This document shows positions 1-7,287 of a stretch of 9,431 nt of DNA, in pieces. A program made the translations under genes and the position numbers. The DNA lies in assembly GCA_007127175.1 (NCBI GenBank), contig SKZX01000128.1, positions 1 to 9,431 of the forward strand. The letters are read 5' to 3'. The notes beneath the pieces were generated by a model, which did not search any database, had not been told where the DNA came from, and saw only the letters and a program-made list of their open reading frames with translations. How positions within the stretch are numbered: the first letter of the stretch is position 1; each line of letters begins with the position of its first letter. The stretch comes from Desulfobacterales bacterium. GTDB taxonomy: Bacteria; Desulfobacterota; Desulfobacteria; Desulfobacterales; Desulfosalsimonadaceae.

Positions 1-863
1 AACCGTCGACCCTTCATTGGATGGCCGTGTCTTTCATGGGCGCCGGTTTGATGCTCAAGGCCGCGGTGTTCCCCCTTCATGGGTGGCTCCCCGCTGCCCA
101 TGCCCATGCATGGTCGCCGGTAAGTGCCATCCATGCCGCCCTGGTGGTCAAGGGGTCTTTTTTCGTTCTCGTTCATATCTGGGTGTCTATGGTGCCGGAG
201 GCGGCGGCGGCATCCCAGTTGGTCGGTTTTGCCGGGGCCGCAGCCATTGTTTGGGGAGGGTTAATGGCCCTGCGCAGGCAGAAGATTAAGGAAATCGTGG
301 CCTATTCCACCATTGCGCAGCTGGGGTACCTCCTGCTTGTGGTCCCCCTGACGGCCGGAGCGGAAGCGGATGCCGCTGCAATGGCCTGGCAGGGTGCCTG
401 GCTGCATTTCATTTCCCATGCGCTGGCCAAGGCGGCCATGTTTTTGTCCGTGGGCAACCTGATGCTGGCCATGGGGCGCGCGGACCTGGAGGGCCTTGCC
501 GGGGCTGAAGGCTGTCTGCCCCTTTCATTGCTGGTTTTCGGACTTGCCGCCGTCACCATTATCGGACTGCCCGTTTCTGGGGGGTTTACCGCAAAGTGGA
601 TGCTGCTGCACAGCGCCCTTCTTTCCGGGCAGTGGCATTGGGTCGCTGTCCTGTCCGCGGGCACCCTTTTGGGTGCGGCCTATATCTTCAGGGTGTTCAA
701 ATATGCCCTTGCCGCCGGCACGGACGTGGATTGCCATGTCCCGCTGCCCGTGGGCAAGGAAGCGGCCGCTTTCATTCTGGCCATGGCGGCCGTTCTCCTG
801 GGCGTGTTTGCGGGGTGGCCGCTGATGTTCATCGGTTTCGGGGGAGGGGCGCCATGGCCGTGA
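1..863 (+). CDS. Proton-conducting antiporter-like membrane subunit (NuoM/MrpD family), 5' end outside window
   Basis: C-terminal 286 residues of a polytopic membrane protein of the NuoL/M/N-MrpA/D family (Proton_antipo_M domain), which moves H+ or Na+ across the inner membrane as part of a larger complex. The reading frame is open from base 3, so the start lies upstream; the ATG at 21 is internal. Seen: the TM7 lysine (codon 57-59) followed by the family motif FPLHGWLPAAH, the TM8 lysine (150-152), a KIKEIVAYSTIAQLGY segment, HALAKAAMFLSVGN, and the TM12 lysine in GGFTAKW (594-596). The TM5 glutamate region is outside the window. The TM7-TM8 loop reads HAHAWSP, where an AP pair is usual. The end overlaps the next gene by 10 bases. 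The family is certain. Whether the complex is Mrp-type, complex I-type or hydrogenase-linked cannot be told from this piece. Confidence 0.9.
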   Translation, partial: PSTLHWMAVSFMGAGLMLKAAVFPLHGWLPAAHAHAWSPVSAIHAALVVKGSFFVLVHIWVSMVPEAAAASQLVGFAGAAAIVWGGLMALRRQKIKEIVAYSTIAQLGYLLLVVPLTAGAEADAAAMAWQGAWLHFISHALAKAAMFLSVGNLMLAMGRADLEGLAGAEGCLPLSLLVFGLAAVTIIGLPVSGGFTAKWMLLHSALLSGQWHWVAVLSAGTLLGAAYIFRVFKYALAAGTDVDCHVPLPVGKEAAAFILAMAAVLLGVFAGWPLMFIGFGGGAPWP

Positions 864-2353
864 TCAATGCATGGATGCCGCTGCTGGTGTTGTTCACCTC
901 GCTTTTTGCAGCACCCGCAATATTTATGCTTTCCGAGGAGCGTTGGGTGGCGCGCACCGCCATCAACATGACTGCGGCCGTGATCAAGCTGGCCCTTGTC
1001 GCAGGGATGGTCCTGGGGGTCTACCTGGGCGTCCATTACGAGTATCGGTTTACAGTTGTTCCCGGGGTGGCGTTCATCCTGCGCGCCGATGCACTGGGGG
1101 TCATGTTCGCCGGGTTGTCGTCGCTTCTGTGGTTGTTTACCACGATATATGCGGTGGGCTACCTCGAGGGGTCGCCCAACCGGAGCCGTTTTTTCGGGTT
1201 TTTCAGCCTGTGCGTATCGGCTACCCTTGGGATCGCCTTTGCCGGCAACCTCTTCACGTTTGTCCTGTTTTACGAGCTTTTGACCCTGTCGACCTATCCC
1301 CTGGTGGTGCACCGGGGCACGGACAGGGCCCTGGCAGCCGGTAGGCGCTACTTGCAGTATACCCTTTCCGGCGGGGTCGTTCTCCTGTTGGGCGTTGTGA
1401 TGCTCCATGCAACAGCCGGGGATACTGTATTCGGCGAGAGGATTGCCCGGAGCGGCCTTTCATCCGGCAATGAACCCTTATTGATTGGCATTTTCGTTCT
1501 TCTCATTGCGGGGCTGGGCGTCAAGGCCGCCATGGTTCCCCTGCACGGCTGGCTGCCACAGGCCATGGTCGCCCCGGCACCGGTCAGCGCCCTGCTGCAT
1601 GCCGTTGCCGTTGTCAAGGCCGGCGCTTTCGGCATCGTGCGGGTGGTGTATGACGTTTACGGAATCGATTTGGCATACAGGCTGGGGCTTCTGGATGCCC
1701 TTGCCATTGCCGCGAGCCTGACCATTCTCTACGGATCGGTCCGGGCCCTTTCGCAAACGGAGATCAAGCGACGCCTGGCGTTTTCGACCGTCAGCCAGGT
1801 GTCCTACATCATGCTGGGGATCGCAATGTTCCACCCCATGGGTGCCGTTGCCGGGCTGGCCCACCTGATTCACCAGGGGCTGATGAAAATCACCCTGTTT
1901 TTCTGTGCCGGCAACTATGCTGAAACCCTGGGGGTTCACCATGTGGCAGAACTCGACGGCATTGGCAGGCGAATGCCCGCCACCAGTATCGCCTTTACCG
2001 TGGCCGCCTTCAGCATGATCGGGGTACCCCCGGCAGCGGGTTTCATAAGCAAATGGTACCTGGGCATGGGTGCCGTCGGGTCTGGTATGCACTGGATCAT
2101 CGCGGTGCTGGTTGCCAGCAGCCTGCTCAATGCCGCCTATTTCCTGCCCCTGGTATATCGTATCTGGTTTGGCACACATCAGGGAGAGTGGCCCTGTGAG
2201 CAGGAGATGGGTTTTCTTGAAACCAGCGCGTGGCTTTTGTGGCCGCCGGTGGCAACAGCTGTTTTCAGCCTTGCAGCCGGGCTTATGGCCGGCCTCCGGT
2301 TCAGCCCGGTACACTGGGCCGAACTGATCGCTTTCCGGGAGTACCTGCCATGA
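854..2353 (+). CDS. Proton-conducting antiporter-like subunit, MrpD/NuoM type
   Basis: A 499-residue membrane protein of the same family, of usual length for MrpD/NuoM (about 14 membrane helices). All key charged residues are present: Glu141 in TM5 (FYELLTLSTYPLVVH), Lys224 in TM7 (GVKAAMVPLHGWLP), Lys255 in TM8 (AVVKAGAFG) and Lys400 in TM12 (AGFISKW). It also has the EIKRRLAFSTVSQVSY segment and HQGLMKITLFFCAGN. It should therefore be a complete ion channel subunit. The TM7-TM8 loop reads WLPQAMVAPAPVS, one residue shorter than the neighbour and without the His after WLPxA. I chose the ATG at 854 because GGAGGGG lies just upstream (843-849) and the protein then starts directly with the first hydrophobic helix. 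The frame is open further upstream, but that part overlaps the previous gene and is not membrane-like. It overlaps the next gene by ATGA. The closest label is 'monovalent cation/H+ antiporter subunit D family', which I infer rather than prove. Confidence 0.92.
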   Translation: MAVINAWMPLLVLFTSLFAAPAIFMLSEERWVARTAINMTAAVIKLALVAGMVLGVYLGVHYEYRFTVVPGVAFILRADALGVMFAGLSSLLWLFTTIYAVGYLEGSPNRSRFFGFFSLCVSATLGIAFAGNLFTFVLFYELLTLSTYPLVVHRGTDRALAAGRRYLQYTLSGGVVLLLGVVMLHATAGDTVFGERIARSGLSSGNEPLLIGIFVLLIAGLGVKAAMVPLHGWLPQAMVAPAPVSALLHAVAVVKAGAFGIVRVVYDVYGIDLAYRLGLLDALAIAASLTILYGSVRALSQTEIKRRLAFSTVSQVSYIMLGIAMFHPMGAVAGLAHLIHQGLMKITLFFCAGNYAETLGVHHVAELDGIGRRMPATSIAFTVAAFSMIGVPPAAGFISKWYLGMGAVGSGMHWIIAVLVASSLLNAAYFLPLVYRIWFGTHQGEWPCEQEMGFLETSAWLLWPPVATAVFSLAAGLMAGLRFSPVHWAELIAFREYLP

Positions 2354-4173
2354 CAGTGGGCTTTTTCATGCCGTTTTTAATAGTTGCCGCCGTGTGCTGG
2401 CCCCTGTTTGTTGCGCTGTTGACGGTATGGCGCTATTTTGCGCGGCCAGGTGGGCACTTTGCGAACACCTGGCGGCAGCCGTTGTTTGCAGCCTGCTGGA
2501 TGAGCGCCCCTGTTCCGGCCATTATTGCTTATGCCGTTGGGGAAGGGCAGGTTTTCATGTCCTGGCTCATGATGGGCGCCTGCTGGGAGACCGGGGGCGT
2601 CAGGGGTCCGTTTCTGGGGTTTACCGCGATGCTCTGGCTCCTTGCAGGCATCTACGCCCATGGGTACATGGCCCGGAAAACGGGAAACACCAGCGGGCCG
2701 CCATTGGATGCAGAGTATCGTCTTTTCCGGTTCGCCGTGCTCTGGCCCCTGGCACTGGCTGGCAACCTGCTTTTGATCGTTGCAGCGGATATTCCGGGTT
2801 TTTACGCGGGCTATGCCCTGATGACCTTTTCGGCATACGTGCTGGTGATTCATGATGAAACAGAGGACGCCAGGCGGGGAGGCGCTGCATACATCATGAT
2901 GGCGGTACTGGGCGAATCGCTGGTAATCGGCGGCTTGCTCATAGGCGCGGGCTCGGCCGAAACAATCATGCTTTCTGAGTTGAGCCAGTGGATTGCCGAA
3001 TCTCCCATGGGTTGGGTTGCAGCCACCCTCCTGTGGCTTGGGTTTGGCGTCAAGGCGGGCGTTGCAGGGCTGCACGCATGGCTCCCCATGGCGCACCCGG
3101 TTGCCCCGACACCGGCCAGCGCGGTGCTTTCCGGGGCAATGATCAAAGCGGGGCTGGCCGGGTGGATATGGATTCTGCCTGCCGGTACACTGTCCGTTCC
3201 GGGTTATGCGGCAATGGGCGCCGGCCTGGCCGGCGCTTATGGTGCTGTGCTCTATGGCGTATTTTCCCGCAACCCCAAAGTGGTGCTGGCCTATTCAAGC
3301 GTCAGCCAGATGGGCATGATCACGTCCATTTTCGGCCTTGTACTGGTGGACCCGTCATTGCGGCCTGCCTTTTCGCCGGTCCTGGTGTTTTTTGCCGCCC
3401 ACCACGGGTTGAGCAAAGGCGCCCTGTTCCTGGGTGCCGGTATAACCGGTAAAAAAACAGGCCTGCCTGACGCGGTCCTGTGGATAGCGGCGGCCCTGCC
3501 GGCCCTGTCGCTGGCGGGTGTGGCCGGCAGCGGACTTATTGCCAAGTGGGCTGTCAAAACGCATCTTTATGAAACCAGTCACGCGTTTTTCTCCTTTGCA
3601 TTGACCCTTTCCGGTGCCGGCACCGCATTGCTCATGGCCCGTGCGCTTTTTCTCCAATGGCGCAACCGTGAGCAACCGGACGCTGGGGATGCCTCACGGG
3701 TACCCCTATCCATGACCGCTGGCTGGCTGCTATGCGTTTTTGCAGCAATGGCGATGCCGTGGTGGTTTTTTGTGCCGGGCGGTATTTTTTCACTTCCACC
3801 GGTTTCCGAACTCCCGGGCCTGCTGTGGCCGGGAGCGGCGGGCACCGCCATTGCGGCCGTTGCATTTTGGGCCGCCTCGACCGTCCCGTTTGCAAAGCGG
3901 CTCGCCGCACGCATGGGCGATCCGGCACCCGGAGACCTGTGGCGGGTATACGCCCGGGCTTCAGGCGGGATTGTTTTCTGCTTATCAGCCATTATTGCGC
4001 TTGGCATTCAGGCGGAAGCACGGCTGAACCGCCCGGTTGAAGCAGCGATGGCATTTTTATCAGGACTGCATAACCGAATGGCAGGCATAGAGCCGTTTTT
4101 CCGTGTTCATGCGGGCGTGTTGATGGCCGTTACAGCCATGCTTCTTGCGTTTCTATTTTATCTTGACCCATAA
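2350..4173 (+). CDS. Proton-conducting antiporter-like subunit (NuoL/MrpA-like length) lacking the TM5 glutamate
   Basis: A 607-residue membrane protein, third member of the family in a row. Lys235 (FGVKAGVAGLHAWLPMAH), Lys266 (GAMIKAGLAGW) and Lys399 (GLIAKWAV) match the TM7, TM8 and TM12 lysines, and HHGLSKGALFLGAG is conserved. Aligning GYALMTFSAYVLVIH with FYELLTLSTYPLVVH of the preceding gene places Ala156 (codon gcc, 2815-2817) where the TM5 glutamate should be. The protein is about 100 residues longer than its neighbour. The extra C-terminal part has further hydrophobic stretches, a linker of roughly 35 residues and a last helix (GVLMAVTAMLLAFLFYL), loosely like the tail of NuoL. The ATG at 2350 overlaps the previous stop as ATGA and is preceded by GGGAG (2337-2341), which points to coupled translation. 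The frame extends upstream to about 2230, but inside the previous gene. It is the last gene of the operon. Family certain, exact role in the complex unknown. Confidence 0.9.
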   Translation: MTVGFFMPFLIVAAVCWPLFVALLTVWRYFARPGGHFANTWRQPLFAACWMSAPVPAIIAYAVGEGQVFMSWLMMGACWETGGVRGPFLGFTAMLWLLAGIYAHGYMARKTGNTSGPPLDAEYRLFRFAVLWPLALAGNLLLIVAADIPGFYAGYALMTFSAYVLVIHDETEDARRGGAAYIMMAVLGESLVIGGLLIGAGSAETIMLSELSQWIAESPMGWVAATLLWLGFGVKAGVAGLHAWLPMAHPVAPTPASAVLSGAMIKAGLAGWIWILPAGTLSVPGYAAMGAGLAGAYGAVLYGVFSRNPKVVLAYSSVSQMGMITSIFGLVLVDPSLRPAFSPVLVFFAAHHGLSKGALFLGAGITGKKTGLPDAVLWIAAALPALSLAGVAGSGLIAKWAVKTHLYETSHAFFSFALTLSGAGTALLMARALFLQWRNREQPDAGDASRVPLSMTAGWLLCVFAAMAMPWWFFVPGGIFSLPPVSELPGLLWPGAAGTAIAAVAFWAASTVPFAKRLAARMGDPAPGDLWRVYARASGGIVFCLSAIIALGIQAEARLNRPVEAAMAFLSGLHNRMAGIEPFFRVHAGVLMAVTAMLLAFLFYLDP

Positions 4174-4221
4174 CGGCTGCAGGCGCCAATGCGCCCTTTC
4201 CATGAATTGTGGCGCTTCCCG

Positions 4222-4249
4222 TTGCCCGGTGTGATTCTGGTTGAATAAT
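4222..4249 (+). promoter_or_regulatory. Possible sigma70 promoter for the TraB-family gene
   Basis: TTGCCC (4222-4227), a 16-base spacer and AATAAT (4244-4249) lie about 60 bases before the start codon. The -10 box matches 5 of 6 consensus bases, the -35 box about 4 of 6. The same 133-base gap holds two ways to pair a short GGCGC/GCGCC stem (4182-4186 with 4191-4195, or 4191-4195 with 4211-4215). That could end the antiporter transcript, but no T-run follows, so I do not call a terminator. Confidence 0.35.
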
Positions 4250-4306
4250 TTCTGTAAAACCGATACACAGGGTTGACATTAACGCTCAAAGGAAGCCCTT
4301 ACAGAT

Positions 4307-5509
4307 ATGGAAGAAATTGAAAACACCAAGAAAATTGAAGGGGTCGAGCTCACCCGGATTAACCTGGACGGCAGGGAGGTCGTGCTCGTGGGAACCGCCC
4401 ATGTGTCCAGAGAAAGCGCCGACCTGGTTGAGCGGGTCATTGAAAATGAACAACCCGACACGGTCTGCGTCGAACTTTGCGCTTCCCGCCACCACGCCAT
4501 CCGCAGCAGCGCCGCCTGGCGGGACATGGACATTTTCAAGGTGATCCGGGAGAAAAAAGCCTTTCTGCTCCTTGCCAACCTGATGCTGACGGCGTTTCAA
4601 AAGCGGATCGGCGCAAAACTGGGGGTGCGCCCCGGGGAGGAGATGATCCGTGCCCTTGATGCGGGAGAACGGGCCGGCGCGAAGATTTGCCTGGCGGACA
4701 GGGATATCGCCGTTACATTGTCCCGCACGTGGCGGACAACCGGTTTTTTCAATAAGATCAAATTGTTTGCTCAGTTACTGATGTCCATGGGGAGCGTTGA
4801 CGATATCGATGAAAAAGATATCGAGCGCATGAAAAACGAGGACATCCTGGAGAGCCTGCTGGCCGAGCTCGAAACCTCACACCCGTCCATCCGGAAGATC
4901 CTCATCGATGAGCGGGATCAATACCTTGCTTACAAAATCCGCAGCGCGGCAGCCGGAAAGACGGTCGCCGTTGTGGGCGCGGGCCATGTGCCGGGTATCC
5001 GGCGATACATTCAAGACACCGAATCCATCGATATCGCCTCTCTGGAGACGGTTCCGCCCAAAGGGCGGGCCGGGGGGGTGCTGAAATGGGTCATCCCGGC
5101 GGGCATCATCGCTGTTTTTATCGCCGGATTTTTTCACGGCGGCCGGGAGGCCGGCGGGGAGATGCTTGTGCTTTGGGTTTCGGCCAATGCTTTTTTTGCC
5201 GGCCTTGGTGCGCTTCTAGCGTTTTGCCACCCGGCGACTTTTTTTTCGGCCATTTTGGCCGCGCCGTTGACGTCTTTGAACCCCATGCTGGCCGCCGGAT
5301 GGATCGCCGGGTTGGTCGAGGCCACCATGCGGAAGCCCAGGGTCAGCGACCTGGAGGATTTACCGGAGGACATCCTCTCTGTCCGGGGTTTCTGGAAAAA
5401 CAAGGTGACCCGGATATTGCTGGTCGTGGTTTTTGCCAATCTCGGCAGTTCCATCGGCACGTTCGTGGCCCTTCCGCTCATGATCCGGGTCCTTGGCGCT
5501 GCAGGATAA
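4307..5509 (+). CDS. TraB/PrgY-family protein with C-terminal membrane domain
   Basis: A 400-residue protein of the TraB family, named after enterococcal pheromone-shutdown proteins and related to the TIKI/EreA-like putative metallohydrolase fold. Its substrate in most bacteria and archaea is unknown. Motifs in order: GTAHVS (29-34), VELC..R (55-61), ADRDI (130-134), DERDQYLA (201-208) and VVGAGHVPGI (222-231). His32 and His227, with the acidic residues near them, are the likely catalytic or metal-binding positions. Residues 1-255 are soluble. From about 262 to 395 there are roughly four hydrophobic segments (near 262-277, 286-308, 310-335 and 368-395), so the protein is probably anchored in the inner membrane. 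There is no N-terminal signal peptide, so the TraB domain is likely cytoplasmic. The start has AAAGGAAG at 4288-4295. It stands alone, 133 bases after the antiporter operon and convergent with purN. Family assignment is firm; function is not known. Confidence 0.9.
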   Translation: MEEIENTKKIEGVELTRINLDGREVVLVGTAHVSRESADLVERVIENEQPDTVCVELCASRHHAIRSSAAWRDMDIFKVIREKKAFLLLANLMLTAFQKRIGAKLGVRPGEEMIRALDAGERAGAKICLADRDIAVTLSRTWRTTGFFNKIKLFAQLLMSMGSVDDIDEKDIERMKNEDILESLLAELETSHPSIRKILIDERDQYLAYKIRSAAAGKTVAVVGAGHVPGIRRYIQDTESIDIASLETVPPKGRAGGVLKWVIPAGIIAVFIAGFFHGGREAGGEMLVLWVSANAFFAGLGALLAFCHPATFFSAILAAPLTSLNPMLAAGWIAGLVEATMRKPRVSDLEDLPEDILSVRGFWKNKVTRILLVVVFANLGSSIGTFVALPLMIRVLGAAG

Positions 5510-5516
5510 GCGTCTT

Positions 5517-6323
5517 TCAGGCGGGTTTAACGATTTTTACAACCGTTCGGGTGAAGATTTCGCCGTTTGCCCGGTTGTGTGTCATTTTAACGGTTTTAAG
5601 GCGGTTTTCGGCGAACAGACGGACGCATTCGGGGAAAAGCTGCCATTCCTGCTCAAGGCCCTTTTTTTTGACCGCTTCCAGGGTGTCCCCGTCGTTTATG
5701 GGAAAACAGCGCTGCCCGATTATGGGTCCGGAGTCCTCCCCGTAATCGACGAAATGCACCGTGCAGCCCCCTACCTTGCATCCGTAGCGAAAGGTGTCGC
5801 CGTAGCCGTCCGTCCCGGGAAAGGCGGGCAGCAGGGCGGGGTGGATGTTCATGATCCTGGGGTTGGCAGGGTCCGTGTTGACGCGGTCGATAAAATAGGG
5901 CGTCAGGTTCCGCATGAAGCCGGCCAGCACCAGCAGGTCGAAGGGATAAGGCGCCATCGCTTTCAGCAGTTCGGCTTCCGCAATGCTCCGGGTCGCCAGG
6001 AAGGTGCGGAGTCTGTGCTTGTCCGAACGGCTTACGATGGACTGTTTGGCTGATATCGCTTCAGGGTCGTAGTCGGACGGCAGTTTTGCAAGGTTTTCCC
6101 GGTCTGTGCCGGCCTTGAATTGAGCTATGATTTCGGTGTAATTCACCACAAAGGTTGGGATGCCCGCCTTTTTTGCCTTTTCAAGGCCTTTTGCCGCGGG
6201 GTTGTCCGCGCCCGTAAAGACGACGCGGCCGTTTATTTCGCCCCTGCCGCATGCACCCATGATGGCATCGAGGTTGCTGCCGGTGCCGCTGATCAGCGCA
6301 CCGATGCGGATCGGTTTTTTCAT
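5517..6323 (-). CDS. purN: Phosphoribosylglycinamide formyltransferase (GART), with an internal insertion
   Basis: Transfers a formyl group from 10-formyltetrahydrofolate to GAR in the third step of purine synthesis, in the cytoplasm. The N-terminal SGTGSNL (12-18) is the phosphate-binding loop. Asn159 and His161 (MNIHPALLP) and Asp197 (DYGEDSGPIIGQ) match catalytic Asn106, His108 and Asp144 of E. coli PurN. LAGFM (133-137) is conserved. The protein has 268 residues against about 212 in E. coli. Most of the excess lies between the second strand region (GIPTFVV, 54-60) and FDLLVLAGFM (128-137), about 44 residues by hand alignment. The segment after the catalytic His reads FPGTDGYGDTFRYG and also differs from the E. 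coli form. The single ATG at 6323 has AAGG about 10 bases upstream on the - strand. The gene is convergent with the TraB gene and divergent from mazG. Since all catalytic residues are present I expect an active enzyme. Confidence 0.9.
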   Translation of the reverse strand: MKKPIRIGALISGTGSNLDAIMGACGRGEINGRVVFTGADNPAAKGLEKAKKAGIPTFVVNYTEIIAQFKAGTDRENLAKLPSDYDPEAISAKQSIVSRSDKHRLRTFLATRSIAEAELLKAMAPYPFDLLVLAGFMRNLTPYFIDRVNTDPANPRIMNIHPALLPAFPGTDGYGDTFRYGCKVGGCTVHFVDYGEDSGPIIGQRCFPINDGDTLEAVKKKGLEQEWQLFPECVRLFAENRLKTVKMTHNRANGEIFTRTVVKIVKPA

Positions 6324-6364
6324 AGGATATCGACCTTGTTTTCTTGGGGGTTGATATTGCCGGA

Positions 6365-6393
6365 AATATAGAAAATCCTGTCTGTTTTGTCAA
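6365..6393 (-). promoter_or_regulatory. Near-consensus sigma70 promoter for purN
   Basis: Read on the - strand: TTGACA (6393-6388), a 17-base spacer and TATATT (6370-6365). The -35 box is perfect, the spacing optimal, and the -10 box matches 5 of 6. Transcription would start near 6358, giving a leader of about 35 bases before the purN ATG. No operator for a purine repressor is evident to me. Confidence 0.72.
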
Positions 6394-6435
6394 TGCGGGG
6401 GTTTGAACGGCAGTTGTAAACAGGGACAGGGATAA

Positions 6436-6446
6436 CCCCAAAGGGG
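6436..6446. repeat. Short palindrome CCCC-AAA-GGGG in the purN-mazG gap
   Basis: A perfect 4-bp GC stem with a 3-base loop, 56 bases before the mazG start and upstream of the purN -35 box. It could be a small hairpin in the mazG leader or a protein site. It could equally be chance. I see no convincing mazG promoter in this gap. Confidence 0.25.
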
Positions 6447-6501
6447 AAAAAGATGCCGGGCTGACCAGGGGGGCATTCGAAACATAAAAGGATGGATGTA
6501 T

Positions 6502-7275
6502 ATGAAGGAAATGGACCGGCTTGTCAAAGTGATGGAGCGCCTGCGCGGGCCGGGGGGGTGTCCGTGGGATGCCGCCCAGACGCATAAGAGCATGGTGAAA
6601 GGGCTGATTGAAGAGGCGTATGAGCTTGCGGAGGCCATTGAAAAAGAAGATGCGGAAGAAATGATGGAGGAGCTGGGCGATGTCCTTCTGCAGGTCGTTT
6701 TTCACAGCATCATTGCAGCGGAAGCGGGCGCCTTTACCTTCAGCGAGGTGGCGAATTTCCTGGCTGACAAACTTATTTACCGCCATCCCCATGTTTTCGG
6801 CGAAAAACGGGTGGACAGTGCAGACGCGGTGATCGTCAACTGGGAGGCCCTGAAACGGAAAGAAAACGGCAAGGTGAACAGGGACTCGCTCTTGTCTGGC
6901 ATCCCGAAAACCCTTCCGGCACTGCTATACGCCTTGAAAATCCAGTCTGCCGCAAGCCGGGCGGGCTTTGACTGGGACAGTGCCCTTGGTGTCATCGACA
7001 AGATCCGGGAGGAGACCGAAGAGCTGACAGAGGCCGCAGCCGGGAATGCCGTTGAGCGGATCGCGGACGAAATCGGTGATCTGATGTTTTCGGTGGTCAA
7101 CCTGGCCAGAATGTTCAAGCTGGACCCCGAGGCGGCGCTCAGGCGGACCAACCGGAAGTTTCAGGCGAGGTTTGCGGAGATCGAAAAAGCGGCCCGCAAA
7201 AGGGGTATTTCGGTTTCAGAGATGCCCATGGATGAAAAGGAGCGGGTGTGGCAGGCGGCCAAATCCCGGGATTGA
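6502..7275 (+). CDS. mazG: Nucleoside triphosphate pyrophosphohydrolase MazG
   Basis: Hydrolyses (d)NTPs to NMP and pyrophosphate; in E. coli it also lowers ppGpp under stress. This is the two-domain form, 257 residues against 263 in E. coli. The N-terminal domain carries GGCPWDAAQTHKS (18-30), the metal-binding EEAYE (37-41) and ELGD (57-60), and YRHPHVFG (93-100). The C-terminal domain repeats the pattern with EETEE (170-174) and DEIGD (189-193), so both Mg-binding helices look intact. Start choice: in-frame ATGs stand at 6496, 6502 and 6511. AAAAGGA at 6486-6492 is 9 bases from 6502 but only 3 from 6496, so I prefer 6502; the difference is two residues. The gene is divergent from purN and convergent with the DUF2284 operon, with 12 bases between stop codons. 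Confidence 0.93.
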   Translation: MKEMDRLVKVMERLRGPGGCPWDAAQTHKSMVKGLIEEAYELAEAIEKEDAEEMMEELGDVLLQVVFHSIIAAEAGAFTFSEVANFLADKLIYRHPHVFGEKRVDSADAVIVNWEALKRKENGKVNRDSLLSGIPKTLPALLYALKIQSAASRAGFDWDSALGVIDKIREETEELTEAAAGNAVERIADEIGDLMFSVVNLARMFKLDPEAALRRTNRKFQARFAEIEKAARKRGISVSEMPMDEKERVWQAAKSRD

Positions 7276-7287
7276 GTGGGCGCCTTG

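Noticed and set aside
596..853. N-terminal extension of the second antiporter gene
   Set aside because: The frame is open, but the sequence is Arg/Gly-rich, overlaps the first gene and does not match the family. The ATG at 854 has a strong ribosome site.
1478..2314. 278-residue - strand open frame inside the second antiporter gene
   Set aside because: Charged, low-complexity translation typical of the reverse strand of a membrane protein gene; no motif.
4273..4301. TTGACA at 4273 as promoter of the TraB-family gene
   Set aside because: The matching -10 position reads CCCTTA and lies 5 bases before the start codon, leaving no room for the ribosome site seen at 4288-4295.
4801..4823. Inverted repeat CGATATC / GATATCG in the TraB-family gene
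   Set aside because: Only 7 bp, and explained by repeated Asp-Ile codons in the acidic stretch DIDEKDIE.
5493..6053. 186-residue + strand open frame over purN
   Set aside because: It is antisense to a clear purN with all catalytic motifs, and its translation shows no family motif. It is a by-product of GC-rich codon use.
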